From the NCBI RefSeq assembly GCF_007859275.1, contig NZ_VOHC01000028.1:186001-250000 (forward strand): DNA of 64,000 nucleotides. Direction: 5' to 3'. Origin of the DNA: Planomicrobium sp. CPCC 101079 (GTDB lineage: Bacteria; Bacillota; Bacilli; Bacillales_A; Planococcaceae). Positions 8,756-17,242 of the stretch are shown one piece after another. Under the pieces are notes generated by a model. The model had not been told where the DNA came from. It did no database searches and worked only from the letters and a program-made list of their open reading frames with translations. The number at the start of each line of letters is the position of its first letter. Within the stretch, counting starts at the first letter, position 1. Made by a program: the position numbers and the translations under genes.

Positions 8756-9433
8756 TCATATAAAACCGCCGTCGTTAAGGCTATAGAGATAGTTCCAATT
8801 GTCAGCTTTGTACAAAGCGTGGATCGTTAACCGGTCCCCTGTACCCAATGTTACTTCTTCTTGCGTAATCGCAACCACCATGGCGGTCGCCCCATTGTCC
8901 AAATTCAAATACACATCACCAATTGAAGGTCTTAGCGCATGCTTTTCTTTTATCGTATCTTCCAGCTTCACATCTTCTTCCAACTGATCTGCAGACACCT
9001 TGGATTTGTCCTGATAAGTTACATCGTTGCTGCCAGGTTCTTCACCAGGAACCATGACAAAAAATTCCCTGGCCTTCACTGTGTTTTGGCGAGTGGTAAT
9101 TACATCCTTGCCCTCGACCATTTCAACTTTCTCAAACTCGTTCAAGGAGTAATGATCCATATAGTCCGGGTCCGGCTTGCTGATTAAAATATAGCCGCCT
9201 TCTTCTGCTACACGGTCTTCACGAAGCGTGTATTTTGCTCCCAAAAACAAAAACGAATCCATATGCTTCGGTTTGTAGTAAGTTACCTCTTCCGCTTTGC
9301 TTGCCACTTGCTCCATATCTTTGATCCGAAACATCAAAATCGACTTTTTAGCTAGGGGCTTAATGGAATAAATTTTGTGCAGCTCGTTATTATAATAAAC
9401 GAACTGTCCTTTGCGTGCTTGAATTAATTTCAT
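8756..9433 (-). CDS. Conserved hypothetical protein, 225 aa
   Basis: I do not recognise this protein. It has no membrane segment or signal peptide and is acidic and soluble. The sequence suggests two similar beta-rich modules: residues 1-50 (starting MKLIQARKGQFVYY) and residues about 165-225 (SIGDVYLNLDNGATAMVV onwards), separated by an acidic linker. Both look like small barrels around a GxxVY/GDVYL turn. Start and ribosome site (GGAGGGG) are clear. It is monocistronic between a terminator and a divergent small gene. Function is unknown. Confidence 0.75.
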   Translation of the reverse strand: MKLIQARKGQFVYYNNELHKIYSIKPLAKKSILMFRIKDMEQVASKAEEVTYYKPKHMDSFLFLGAKYTLREDRVAEEGGYILISKPDPDYMDHYSLNEFEKVEMVEGKDVITTRQNTVKAREFFVMVPGEEPGSNDVTYQDKSKVSADQLEEDVKLEDTIKEKHALRPSIGDVYLNLDNGATAMVVAITQEEVTLGTGDRLTIHALYKADNWNYLYSLNDGGFI

Positions 9434-9556
9434 GTTTTCCCCTCCAACACTTGTATTTCTCCTCTGTAGATTTTAGAGGAAATAATGGCAGAAGTCCATG
9501 CAATCGATAAAATTGTCTGGTATGGTAGAACAAGCAAATATACAAGAAGGGTGAGC

Positions 9557-9859
9557 ATGCGAATGGACTTCAAAAATCGCGATGAATTCATTATCAAAAA
9601 ATACCAGCAAGATGAAGAAACAATGATTCAGCTTTACGTGCAATGGTGCTTGAACCATGACGTGGATGCCGTTGCTTTATACCAGCGCGCTTATCCTGGC
9701 CAAGTACAAAATGACACGCTGCTGAAAGCAGTGGAAGAAGCAGAACAAGAACATATGGAAATCGGGCATGACACCCTTTTGGAAGTGCTGCAACTGTTCG
9801 GCAATGACGATTTGGCTTTTGCCGTCACCGAAGAAATTCAAAACTTCCCGAAACGCTAA
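9557..9859 (+). CDS. Conserved hypothetical protein, 100 aa
   Basis: This is a small soluble protein, largely helical and acidic, without membrane segments; I cannot name its family. The frame is open from 9485, but the ATG at 9557 is preceded by AAGAAGG at correct spacing, so the upstream part is probably leader. The pattern of HDVDAVALYQRAYP and the glutamate-rich helix after it suggest an all-alpha fold. It converges on another small gene (9889-10062). Confidence 0.65.
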   Translation: MRMDFKNRDEFIIKKYQQDEETMIQLYVQWCLNHDVDAVALYQRAYPGQVQNDTLLKAVEEAEQEHMEIGHDTLLEVLQLFGNDDLAFAVTEEIQNFPKR

Positions 9860-9861
9860 AA

Positions 9862-9892
9862 GACCAGGTGCTAGGTGCACCCGGTATTTTAG
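9862..9892. terminator. Probable weak terminator between two small convergent genes
   Basis: An 8-bp stem with one mismatch (9864-9871 with 9877-9884), followed by TATTTT on the plus strand. Confidence 0.5.
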
Positions 9893-10062
9893 CGCTTTTT
9901 CTTTCTCAATTCTTTCGCTTTGTTTTCAATATAGCTGGTTCGAAGGTTTTCATAGCGGTTCGAAGATATATTGCTGTAGATTTCGTCCAAGCGCGAATGG
10001 TCTTCCTTTTCTTCCGTTTCCGCCTCTGGTTCAATCGTTTCTTCTGGCCGTTCCTTTTCCAT
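9889..10062 (-). CDS. Small highly charged hypothetical protein, 57 aa
   Basis: The predicted protein is 57 residues, with an acidic N-terminal half (many E) and a basic tail ending RKKKR. It has no hydrophobic segment. The ATG at 10060-10062 follows GAGGGGTGG on the minus strand with a 5-base spacer, better than the GTG three codons upstream. A strong ribosome site and terminators on both sides support a real small gene. Family unknown. Confidence 0.6.
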   Translation of the reverse strand: MEKERPEETIEPEAETEEKEDHSRLDEIYSNISSNRYENLRTSYIENKAKELRKKKR

Positions 10063-10123
10063 CGCTTCCACCCCTCTGTTTATATATAATTTTCCCTTCC
10101 ACGCCTACACTTAAACACACAGA

Positions 10124-10153
10124 AAAACCGGACCCTTTTATAGGTCCGGTTTT
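10124..10153. terminator. Terminator of the ATP-grasp operon
   Basis: A 9-bp perfect stem (10126-10134 with 10143-10151), with AAAAA before and a T tract after, works in both directions. Confidence 0.85.
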
Positions 10154-10158
10154 TTTGA

Positions 10159-11109
10159 TTAGACAGTCACTTTTACGCTTTTCAGCTCTTTCCCAAGGAA
10201 TTTCGCCAGTTCTAACATGCCAAATTTCCCGGCTGCCGCTTCTGCGTCTGAATTATAATTGGTGTTGGTATTTACATCATAAGTGAAAATTTCACCCGCG
10301 CTGTTGCGGATAAATTCAATTCCCGCCACGGTAATATTGTTTTGGCGAAGAAACTCTTCGTATTTCGCAATGATCGGGTCATTGAAGCCTTCAACCACTT
10401 GGAATTTAGGCTTTTCTTCCACTTGCTCTCCTACAGGGCAGAACAAGTCTTCAATGCTGCATGCATCCGCCGGGCATAATTCAAAGCCTTCTGATGTATC
10501 CACTTGCACCGCATAGACAAATTTGCCGCCGACAAATTCACAGCGCGTAATAAACGGTTCCGGCGCTTGGATATACTGCTGGACAAGCGTAATGCCATCA
10601 ATTGATGGTTCAAAACCGCCGCCATCCAAGTGTTCATGCAACGCTGCCATCGAATGGAACAATTGCACGCCTAATCCTTTTCCTGCACGGTTATGCTTGA
10701 TAATAAAAGAAGATTCTCCCAGTTTTTCTGCTGCTTTGACGATTTGCTCTTTGCCGTTTGCCGCAATCGTTTTTGGCGTACGGATGCCTGCTGCGTTCAA
10801 CGCCATATATTGATTGACTTTGCTGACTTCAAGACGCAAAGCCCGGCTTCCGTTAAAGACTTTGCGTCCGTGGTGCTCAAGCCAAACCAATAAAGATTCT
10901 GCAAGTTCAGGCGCATAGCGATGGCCGCGAGTATGCGAGGAAGCACTCATGCGGCTATAGAATACGCCTTCTGGCGGCGCTTCGTTCAAGTCAACAAGCC
11001 CTTCATCGGTAAACCAGTTTTCATAAGGCAAGCCCAGTTCATCCAAACGCTTGAATAAGTGGGTTGTCCATTCTTCATTTTCGTGAATTACATATATTTT
11101 TTCAGTCAT
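10159..11109 (-). CDS. RimK-like ATP-grasp ligase
   Basis: The 316-residue protein has an ATP-grasp architecture: a short N-terminal preATP domain, then an ATP-binding lysine at residue 138 and the flexible loop AGKGLGV at 142-148. C-terminal acidic/amide metal ligands lie in GIEF (Glu265) and YDVNTNTN (Asp278, Asn280). Such enzymes join a carboxylate to an amine through an acylphosphate, as in RimK, glutathione and peptide ligases. Its gene starts 11 bp after the LLM monooxygenase gene stops, so both are one operon. No substrate can be named. Confidence 0.85.
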   Translation of the reverse strand: MTEKIYVIHENEEWTTHLFKRLDELGLPYENWFTDEGLVDLNEAPPEGVFYSRMSASSHTRGHRYAPELAESLLVWLEHHGRKVFNGSRALRLEVSKVNQYMALNAAGIRTPKTIAANGKEQIVKAAEKLGESSFIIKHNRAGKGLGVQLFHSMAALHEHLDGGGFEPSIDGITLVQQYIQAPEPFITRCEFVGGKFVYAVQVDTSEGFELCPADACSIEDLFCPVGEQVEEKPKFQVVEGFNDPIIAKYEEFLRQNNITVAGIEFIRNSAGEIFTYDVNTNTNYNSDAEAAAGKFGMLELAKFLGKELKSVKVTV

Positions 11110-11120
11110 AAAAAGTCCTC

Positions 11121-12179
11121 CTATTTAGAAAGCGTTTCAAGCGCTTTTCGTTTTTCTTCCACCAACGGCATTACTTTCTGCGAAAAGCGTTCCATCTCTT
11201 CCAGCTGCGGAGAAAATTGCAGAAGCAATAGATCAAGGCCCACTTTTTCATAAGCCAGAATCTGATCTGCAATTTGTTCAGGCGTACCGATCAAATTCGG
11301 GCGCAAGCCGCGGTTGGAAACCGAATAATCTTCCAATTTCACCTGCTGCTCGAGCTGCGATTTGCTGACAAAGTCGTTATAGCCAACATAGCCGCTCGAA
11401 TCCTTCATATCAACAATGCGTGCGTACTCTTCTTTGACTTCTTCTTCTGTATCACGGCACACAACATATGCCGCCATACCGAATGATTGCAACGGCTCTT
11501 TTCCTGCCGCTTTGCGAAGGTCTTTCATATCTTGTATTTTCTTCTCAATCTCTTCCACTGTTCCACCATGCATCACATAAGCGTCGCAATTCTCGACGAT
11601 TGACTTTTTGCCGCGCGGACTTTCGCCTCCAGCATATAAAATCGGGTTCGGCCGCTGCACCGGTTTCGGCTCCAAGCGTGCGTTTTGAATATCGTAATAT
11701 TTTCCTTTAAACGAAAACTCTGGCTGGGTCCACATTCCTTTTACTATTTCAAGAAACTCATCTGTCCGGTCATAGCGCTCGTCATGCTCTGTGAATTCGC
11801 CGCCGTATTGGCGCGCTTCTTCTGCCCACCATGCAGAAACGACGTTCAACGTAAAGCGCCCATTAGAGATCTGGTCAATGTTCGCCGCCATTTTAGCCGT
11901 GATAGCAGGGTTATGGAAAGCAGGCCGGATGGCTGTCATGATTTCGATTTTTTCAGTTACAGCGGCAAGTGCCGCTGCCGTAGACCAAGCTTCAAGCGAA
12001 TCAGCTTCCATCCCTTTTATGTCATTCAAGTTCAATTCAGCAATCAAGGTAGTGTCATATCCCCATTTTTCTGCTGACTGAGTCACTTTTTTTGCATATT
12101 CGAATGTAGTGGGCATATTTTCCTCTTCTACATTGCGAAGCCATCCACCGAAAATCGGCATCCAAAAACCATATCTCAT
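11121..12179 (-). CDS. LLM-class flavin-dependent monooxygenase (SsuD/SfnG-like)
   Basis: The 352-residue protein is a bacterial-luciferase-like TIM-barrel enzyme. The N-terminus MRYGFWMPIFGGWLRN, the segment FTLNVVSAWW near residue 111 and the late motif LIGTPEQIADQI (about residue 300) match the group of FMNH2-dependent alkanesulfonate and dimethylsulfone monooxygenases. It probably uses reduced flavin from a separate reductase; none is adjacent. Start ATG 12179 has GAGGAAG upstream. Co-transcription with the ATP-grasp gene is likely. Sulfonate or sulfone use is family-based inference, since no sulfur transporter is nearby. Confidence 0.88.
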   Translation of the reverse strand: MRYGFWMPIFGGWLRNVEEENMPTTFEYAKKVTQSAEKWGYDTTLIAELNLNDIKGMEADSLEAWSTAAALAAVTEKIEIMTAIRPAFHNPAITAKMAANIDQISNGRFTLNVVSAWWAEEARQYGGEFTEHDERYDRTDEFLEIVKGMWTQPEFSFKGKYYDIQNARLEPKPVQRPNPILYAGGESPRGKKSIVENCDAYVMHGGTVEEIEKKIQDMKDLRKAAGKEPLQSFGMAAYVVCRDTEEEVKEEYARIVDMKDSSGYVGYNDFVSKSQLEQQVKLEDYSVSNRGLRPNLIGTPEQIADQILAYEKVGLDLLLLQFSPQLEEMERFSQKVMPLVEEKRKALETLSK

Positions 12180-12201
12180 CTCTACTCGCTTCCTCTCATC
12201 T

Positions 12202-12288
12202 ATGAAGTGATTGTCACTCCCGGAGTTTCTCCCAGAGTTGTAATTTTATAGAGCCAACTTAAAAAATAGAAATTGGTTGAAACTTCAT
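12202..12288 (-). promoter_or_regulatory. Structured leader RNA before the LLM/ATP-grasp operon (riboswitch-like)
   Basis: In the roughly 128-base leader, three stems can form. P1 is ATGAAGT (12202-12208) with ACTTCAT (12282-12288). Inside it, 12252-12257 pairs with 12273-12278, and 12216-12225 pairs imperfectly with 12229-12238 around TTT. It does not match the S-box SAM riboswitch or other classes I know. Function is inferred only from foldability and leader length. Confidence 0.3.
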
Positions 12289-12313
12289 TATCCATTTTTT
12301 GAAGATTAAACGT

Positions 12314-12336
12314 ATTATACAATAAACCCGTTTATT
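12314..12336 (-). promoter_or_regulatory. Promoter and operator-like palindrome of the LLM/ATP-grasp operon
   Basis: On the minus strand a perfect TATAAT -10 occupies 12314-12319. Immediately upstream, 12321-12336 is an inverted repeat with 7-base arms AATAAAC and GTTTATT separated by two bases, covering the place of the -35. No good -35 is visible, suggesting an activator- or repressor-controlled promoter. Confidence 0.5.
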
Positions 12337-12414
12337 CTTACCAGTGAACTTGGTTATAAATTTTTTAACTTTTCATAACAGGCTTTTCTTGTTTTCATTA
12401 TAGGCAAGAACTCG

Positions 12415-12894
12415 TCACTTTCCGAAAGATAAGGGCATGACAACAGCCATTACCTCTCCTCCCGCGCATAGCGTTTCATCTGCAAACACTTCGATCGAAA
12501 CCCGGAATTTCTTCGGGTGAATTTCTTCCACTTTTCCGATAGCTTTTAACATTGCTCCTTTTGGTGTCGGTTTCATGAAATCTACATGCAAAGAAGCAGT
12601 GACAAAACGAGGGGGTTCCTCTCCGCTTCCCGGTTCAAAACCATTCTTCCGGTGAAGCGCCAAAGAAGCAGAGCCAGTGCCATGGCAGTCGATCAGTGAA
12701 GCGATCAGCCCTCCGTACACAAATCCAGGAATGGCGGTATGTTCTTCTTTTGGTTCGTAGAAAGTCACCGTTTCTTCCCCTTGCCAACTGGTGCGGAAAT
12801 GGTGTCCATGCGGATTTAACCGGCCGCAGCCATAACACCATGCGAATTCTTCCGCATAATCGTCTTGTATTGCATGTCGCGTGTCCGATGCCAT
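12415..12894 (-). CDS. PaaI-type hotdog-fold thioesterase
   Basis: The 159-residue protein is a single hotdog domain. It has the segment VYGGLIASLIDCHGTGSA near residue 60, which places the expected helix with the catalytic Asp next to a GG turn. Related enzymes hydrolyse acyl-CoA or aromatic acyl-CoA esters. An unusual CYGCG near residues 20-24 precedes the hotdog core, as in several Bacillales members. ATG 12894 is chosen because GAGGGG is well placed. It stands alone. Confidence 0.85.
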   Translation of the reverse strand: MASDTRHAIQDDYAEEFAWCYGCGRLNPHGHHFRTSWQGEETVTFYEPKEEHTAIPGFVYGGLIASLIDCHGTGSASLALHRKNGFEPGSGEEPPRFVTASLHVDFMKPTPKGAMLKAIGKVEEIHPKKFRVSIEVFADETLCAGGEVMAVVMPLSFGK

Positions 12895-12998
12895 CAACTA
12901 CCCCTCTTTTCTTCCGGTTTCCAAAGCACAAAATATTCTTTATCTTATCACAGCACTAGTGGATTAATGCAAGTATTCAAACTTTTCCCCCTAAACAA

Positions 12999-13034
12999 AA
13001 AAGGTTTGAAGCCCTTTCGCTTCAAACCTTTTTT
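12999..13034. terminator. Strong terminator hairpin
   Basis: A 14-bp perfect stem (12999-13012 with 13019-13032) with T tracts on both strands. On the minus strand it lies downstream of the decayed gene. Confidence 0.8.
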
Positions 13035-13044
13035 GCATTCCAAA

Positions 13045-13082
13045 AGAAAAAGCATGATCCTTTTCATCAGATCATGCTTTCC
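13045..13082 (-). terminator. Second terminator hairpin
   Basis: An 11-bp perfect stem (13049-13059 with 13070-13080). The longer T run is on the minus strand, so it points leftward. Confidence 0.7.
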
Positions 13083-13193
13083 CTTTTGCTTCCCCTTCTT
13101 CCTGAAGGGGCTTTGCACGCGGAAAATTCGATTAAATTCCTTCTACAAACTGTCATTTTCTGACGAATAACAAACCCTCGCCATTCTTATAGT

Positions 13194-13466
13194 TCACTTG
13201 CTCTGACTGCTTTTTGCCATTCCGGCATGTGGATTCACATCTACATTTTGGTGACGATTGATGGCAGCCAGTCTTTCAAATGCACTTACACAAAAAACTT
13301 ACATCTTACTTTTGTTACACTTTCCAATTAGAAACCACATGAAACGTTGGTCCCCGACGAGAGTGATAATCGCCAGTAAAGCAAATTTTCCGCCAAGGCT
13401 GTGCAATTCCTCGTCTGAAGGCGATTGTAAACGATTTATCTTAGTTGCCCGTTTACTCGTTTCTTC
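13194..13466 (-). pseudogene. Possible decayed minus-strand gene of unknown family
   Basis: One minus-strand frame reads protein-like through two segments, 13302-13466 (55 codons, containing SDEELHSLGGKFALLAIITL) and 13197-13298 (34 codons, containing AAINRHQNVDVNPHAG), interrupted only by a TAA at 13299-13301. A further in-frame TAG lies at 13467-13469. There is no usable start codon, and two leftward terminators follow. I do not recognise the product. The open lengths could arise by chance, so this is tentative. Confidence 0.25.
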
Positions 13467-13635
13467 CTACGGTAGTTCTGCCTTGTATAAATAAAATACC
13501 CCTTCTAATCTTTTTCAAACCTCTTTTTTAAAAATTTATTAGAATCTTTATTAAATTTTAATTATTTTTTTACTTTTCCTTTTTAGCAAGCTATACTAGG
13601 AATTAGTTCGAATTCCGTAATAAAGGAGAGATTTT

Positions 13636-15447
13636 ATGGCTAAGAGTTTACCCTTGCGTTCAGAAGTACCAGTAGAAGATACATGGGATTTAAGAAGTTT
13701 ATTTTCTTCAGAAGAAGAATTTTATCAAGCATTGTCCGCGCTTGAGGAGCATGCCAACTCGTTCCAGCAGCAGTATTCAGGAAAAGTGGCAGATGCTTCT
13801 TCCATCATTGAAGCGTTGACTGCCTATGCTGCGCTTTACGAAAAACTGGTTCCCCTAAGTACATATGCTAGTTTAGTGTTAAGCACCGACCAAACAGATG
13901 ACGCCGCTCAAATGCTTTCGAGCAAATTTGGATCGGTCGCCGCAAAGATCAGCAGCAAACTGGCTTTTCTAAACAGTGAACTTCTGGCCTTGCCTGAAGA
14001 GATGCTGCAGCAAGCGATGAATGAATCCGAAGAGTTCAAAGTGTACTTGGAAAAGCTGATCCGCAAAAAACAATATCAATTGCATCCCGAAGTGGAAAAA
14101 ACCCTAGCTGCTTATTCGCCCACATTCAGCGCGCCATACGGTTTGTATAACACCACTAAAATGGTTGATATGAAATTTGACGATTTTGAAGTGAACGGCA
14201 AAAACCATCCGCTCAGCTACGTTTCGTTTGAAGGTGACTGGGAAGCCGAACCGAATGTCGAACTTCGCCGCGCAGCCTTCAACGCGTTTTCTGCTAAGCT
14301 GAAAGATTATCAGCATACAACAGCGAAAACTTATGATATGCAACTGCAAACGGAAAAGACAACTTCAGATTTGCGCGGCTACGATAGTATTTTTGATTAT
14401 TTATTGTTTAATCAGGAAGTCGACCAGTCCCTCTACAATCGCCAAATTGACTTGATTATGAAAGAATTGGCTCCGCATATGCGCAAATACGCAAAATTGC
14501 TGCAAGATGTCCATGGCCTTGGCAAGATGACCTTTGCCGATTTGAAGATTTCATTGGATCCATCGTATGAACCTGAAATCACTGTAGAAGAATCCAAAAA
14601 ATACATCAATGAAGCACTTGCAATTATGGGTCCGGACTATTTGGAGATGGTCGATCGCTCGTATTCAGAACGCTGGATCGATTTTGCACAAAATACCGGG
14701 AAATCGACAGGTGCTTTTTGCTCAAGCCCTTACGGCGACCATCCGTATATTTTAATATCCTGGACAGGACGCATGAACGAAGTGTTTGTTTTGGCTCATG
14801 AACTGGGCCATGCCGGCCATTTCTACAACGCCAACCGCGAGCAGAACGTATTTAACGCGCGCCCATCCCTGTATTTTATCGAGGCGCCGTCAACGATGAA
14901 CGAAATGCTCGTTGCCAACCACCTTCTTGAAAGCTCGAACGACCCGCAATTCAAGCGTTGGGTCATTTCTTCAATTGTCGCCAGAACGTATTACCATAAC
15001 TTTGTGACGCATTTGCTTGAAGCAGCTTATCAGCGTAAAGTATATGAACGCATTGACGCTGGCCAAAGCGTTAACGCGGGCATTTTGAACAACTTAAAAC
15101 GCGGTGTGCTCGAAGAATTCTGGGGAGATGCTGTGGAAATTACGCCAGGAGCTGAATTGACATGGATGCGCCAGCCGCATTACTATATGGGCTTGTATCC
15201 GTACACATACAGCGCAGGACTCACAATTTCCACGCAAGTATCCAAGCGCATCTTGAAAGAAGGCCAACCGGCTGTCGATGACTGGATCGAAGTATTGAAA
15301 GCCGGCGGCACGAAAACGCCTGTTGAACTGGCCAAAATGGGCGGCGTCGATATTACAACTGAACAGCCGCTTCGTGATACCATTGCCTACATCGGTGAAT
15401 TGGTGGACGAACTTGTCAAACTGACTGAAGAAATTAAAGTGAAGTAA
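13636..15447 (+). CDS. pepF: Oligoendopeptidase F
   Basis: The 603-residue protein is an M3-family zinc metallopeptidase. The zinc motif LAHELGHAGH has His388, Glu389 and His392, with the third ligand expected in the EAPSTMNE helix about 25 residues later. Length and the N-terminal helical domain match PepF, a cytosolic enzyme that trims peptides of roughly 7-17 residues. The start has AAAGGAGAG. A TATACT -10 element may lie at 13592-13597, though its -35 is poor. It is a single-gene unit ending in a strong terminator. Confidence 0.93.
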   Translation: MAKSLPLRSEVPVEDTWDLRSLFSSEEEFYQALSALEEHANSFQQQYSGKVADASSIIEALTAYAALYEKLVPLSTYASLVLSTDQTDDAAQMLSSKFGSVAAKISSKLAFLNSELLALPEEMLQQAMNESEEFKVYLEKLIRKKQYQLHPEVEKTLAAYSPTFSAPYGLYNTTKMVDMKFDDFEVNGKNHPLSYVSFEGDWEAEPNVELRRAAFNAFSAKLKDYQHTTAKTYDMQLQTEKTTSDLRGYDSIFDYLLFNQEVDQSLYNRQIDLIMKELAPHMRKYAKLLQDVHGLGKMTFADLKISLDPSYEPEITVEESKKYINEALAIMGPDYLEMVDRSYSERWIDFAQNTGKSTGAFCSSPYGDHPYILISWTGRMNEVFVLAHELGHAGHFYNANREQNVFNARPSLYFIEAPSTMNEMLVANHLLESSNDPQFKRWVISSIVARTYYHNFVTHLLEAAYQRKVYERIDAGQSVNAGILNNLKRGVLEEFWGDAVEITPGAELTWMRQPHYYMGLYPYTYSAGLTISTQVSKRILKEGQPAVDDWIEVLKAGGTKTPVELAKMGGVDITTEQPLRDTIAYIGELVDELVKLTEEIKVK

Positions 15448-15461
15448 CAAGTATATAATGT

Positions 15462-15494
15462 AAAAAAGCCGGACAAGATCTGTCCGGCTTTTTT
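15462..15494. terminator. Bidirectional terminator after pepF
   Basis: A perfect 14-bp stem (15462-15475 with 15481-15494). Its right arm touches the stop codon of the convergent permease gene. Confidence 0.9.
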
Positions 15495-16780
15495 CATTTT
15501 TTAGCGCTTCTCCAATTCAATGTTTGTTCGACTGCGATTGCCGCCATTGTTCCGACAATCAAGCCATTCGACAGTGTAGCAGCCAAGACAGACGGCAAGT
15601 TGACCATGCTTTCCGGCGGGACAAACATGAGCCCAACGCCGATCATCAACCCAAATGCCGACACTTTATAGGCGCGTTGCTGATCTTTAGCTTCCGTTAA
15701 CTCATTAAATGCCATTTCGACCATCTTAGTGAAAATCGCAAAAATGACCGCGTAGGCAACTGGCGCCGGCAATGCTGCGAGCAGCGCCATGATATTCGGG
15801 AATAAACTGACCAGCACCACAAGAACCCCGCCGATCATGAACGGCTTAAGCGATGGTGTTCTCGTAGCACTGACAAAACCAGCTGCGCCGGAAATCGGAA
15901 CCGGTCCAATGGATGAAAATACGCCAGCCAATATTTGATTGAGCCCTGACGCTACAGAAGCTTGTTTGATCCGATCTTCTTTGGTGATGGAAAATTCATT
16001 TTTCAATACCGATTCCATGACACGGACCGATGCCATCATATTGGCGATCAACAGAATGGTGAGGAATAACGCCGTCACAAACATGCCGCTATCCCAGATC
16101 ACTGGTCCGAAGACGAATATCTCTGGAAGCGAAAAGACAGAACTCTCAACAAATGCGGCGCTTGGCGCTTTATCCAATAGAAGGAAAATGAGCCATCCGG
16201 CTGAAATAGCCAAGAGTACGGAATAGCGGTTTACCCAAGCCGTTTTGTGGCCCATCAAATAAAACGTAATCATGATGACCAGCACCGCCCCAAAAACAAT
16301 GATGCCATCAATCGGATCGCCTTCAGCCACAATGCCAAGCAACCCTTTTAAAATGGATTCGCTCAACTGCAAAACGAGCAGCAGCAGATAAATGAACGTA
16401 ATCGTCGGCGTGAACAATTTTTTCATTTTGTCCACAAGCCCGGTATACGCAAAAATGATAAACAAACCCCCGCTGTAAATCAGGCCGCTTTGGAGCGCCT
16501 GCAGTGACGCATCCATTGTTGGGTACATCATGCCAATCAATCCGGCATAAACGATGAAAATGCCCCACCACAAACCTGCCGGCCCTTCGTTGATCGGCAT
16601 TTTATGGCCAATGACGGCTTGTACAAGACAAGCAACTCCCAAAACAAAAATGGTACGCTGCACAAATAAGGTTGTGTCTCCCCCGTCCATGCCAAAAACA
16701 CTCGCGATTGCAATTGGTGCGGCTATTGACGAAGCCAAAAGAAAGACCGCCCACTGAATTCCACCAACTAAATTTTTCAT
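15494..16780 (-). CDS. NCS2-family purine/xanthine permease
   Basis: The 428-residue membrane protein has about 12-14 hydrophobic segments and belongs to the nucleobase-cation symporter-2 (xanthine/uracil permease) family. The conserved NEGPAGLWWG lies near residue 64 and a Q/N-rich helix with SSIGPVPISGAAGF near residue 300. It is divergent from the PbuX homologue at 40966 and closer to uric acid/purine permease relatives. The frame extends to an ATG at 16804 without a ribosome site; the internal ATG at 16780 follows GTGGAG, so I chose it. Substrate is inferred. Confidence 0.85.
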   Translation of the reverse strand: MKNLVGGIQWAVFLLASSIAAPIAIASVFGMDGGDTTLFVQRTIFVLGVACLVQAVIGHKMPINEGPAGLWWGIFIVYAGLIGMMYPTMDASLQALQSGLIYSGGLFIIFAYTGLVDKMKKLFTPTITFIYLLLLVLQLSESILKGLLGIVAEGDPIDGIIVFGAVLVIMITFYLMGHKTAWVNRYSVLLAISAGWLIFLLLDKAPSAAFVESSVFSLPEIFVFGPVIWDSGMFVTALFLTILLIANMMASVRVMESVLKNEFSITKEDRIKQASVASGLNQILAGVFSSIGPVPISGAAGFVSATRTPSLKPFMIGGVLVVLVSLFPNIMALLAALPAPVAYAVIFAIFTKMVEMAFNELTEAKDQQRAYKVSAFGLMIGVGLMFVPPESMVNLPSVLAATLSNGLIVGTMAAIAVEQTLNWRSAKK

Positions 16781-16849
16781 CAACACTTTCTCCACTTCCT
16801 GCATATGTCATATCATTATCCAGTATACCCCATTTTATATAAGACAAAA

Positions 16850-16872
16850 AAAAGGCCTGACGCCGTCAGGAC
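16850..16872 (-). terminator. Terminator of the small membrane protein gene
   Basis: CCTGAC and GTCAGG pair around GCC. On the minus strand a run of eight Ts follows. The hairpin overlaps the stop codon region. Confidence 0.75.
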
Positions 16873-17060
16873 TCTTTTTTCTTGTTGCCGTCTTTATCAT
16901 ACGTTACTGTATATCCTTGATCCTCTAAGTTCTTCACTTCTTTTCTCGAAGCTCTCACTAAGAGCCAAATAATAACAAGAGATAAAATGAATATCACAAT
17001 AACGGAAATAATTCCTGGAATATACTCGGTCTTGTCTTCTGGAAAATATAGAAATTCCAT
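16866..17060 (-). CDS. Small single-span membrane protein, 64 aa
   Basis: The 64-residue protein has a short polar N-terminus, one hydrophobic helix at about residues 14-36, and a charged C-terminal tail ending KKKES. It looks like a bitopic inner-membrane protein. The ATG follows AAGGCGGG. I do not recognise a family. A strong terminator and clear ribosome site support that it is real. Confidence 0.7.
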   Translation of the reverse strand: MEFLYFPEDKTEYIPGIISVIVIFILSLVIIWLLVRASRKEVKNLEDQGYTVTYDKDGNKKKES

Positions 17061-17192
17061 TATATTTTTTCCCGCCTTTATCTAATCAATTTTTCCCTAT
17101 TATACATGATAGTTATAGCTGTTTAAGGAAGGAACGTGAACGTTTAGTGGCAATCCATTATCTTCAATTCTCTTCCATACATACTTGTTCAG

Positions 17193-17234
17193 AAAAAATG
17201 CCAGCCGCATTGTTACGCTGGCTGGCATTTTTTA
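17193..17234 (-). terminator. Terminator of the LLM/NmrA operon
   Basis: A 14-bp stem (17193-17206 with 17220-17233) with A and T tracts at both sides. Confidence 0.88.
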
Positions 17235-17242
17235 CAAATTTC

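Larger units (their letters stand above)
12895..13193. other. Gene-free stretch with two terminators
   Basis: No convincing gene lies here. The content is the thioesterase leader, two strong hairpins (annotated separately) and low-complexity spacer. Both hairpins would end transcription coming leftward from the probable decayed gene at 13194-13466. Confidence 0.6.

Noticed and set aside
9768..10286. 172-codon plus-strand frame
   Set aside because: Overlaps three better-supported genes and a terminator; low-complexity F/S/P-rich translation.
12180..12300. S-box (SAM) riboswitch for the LLM gene leader
   Set aside because: None of the conserved S-box core sequence is present; only generic stems are visible.
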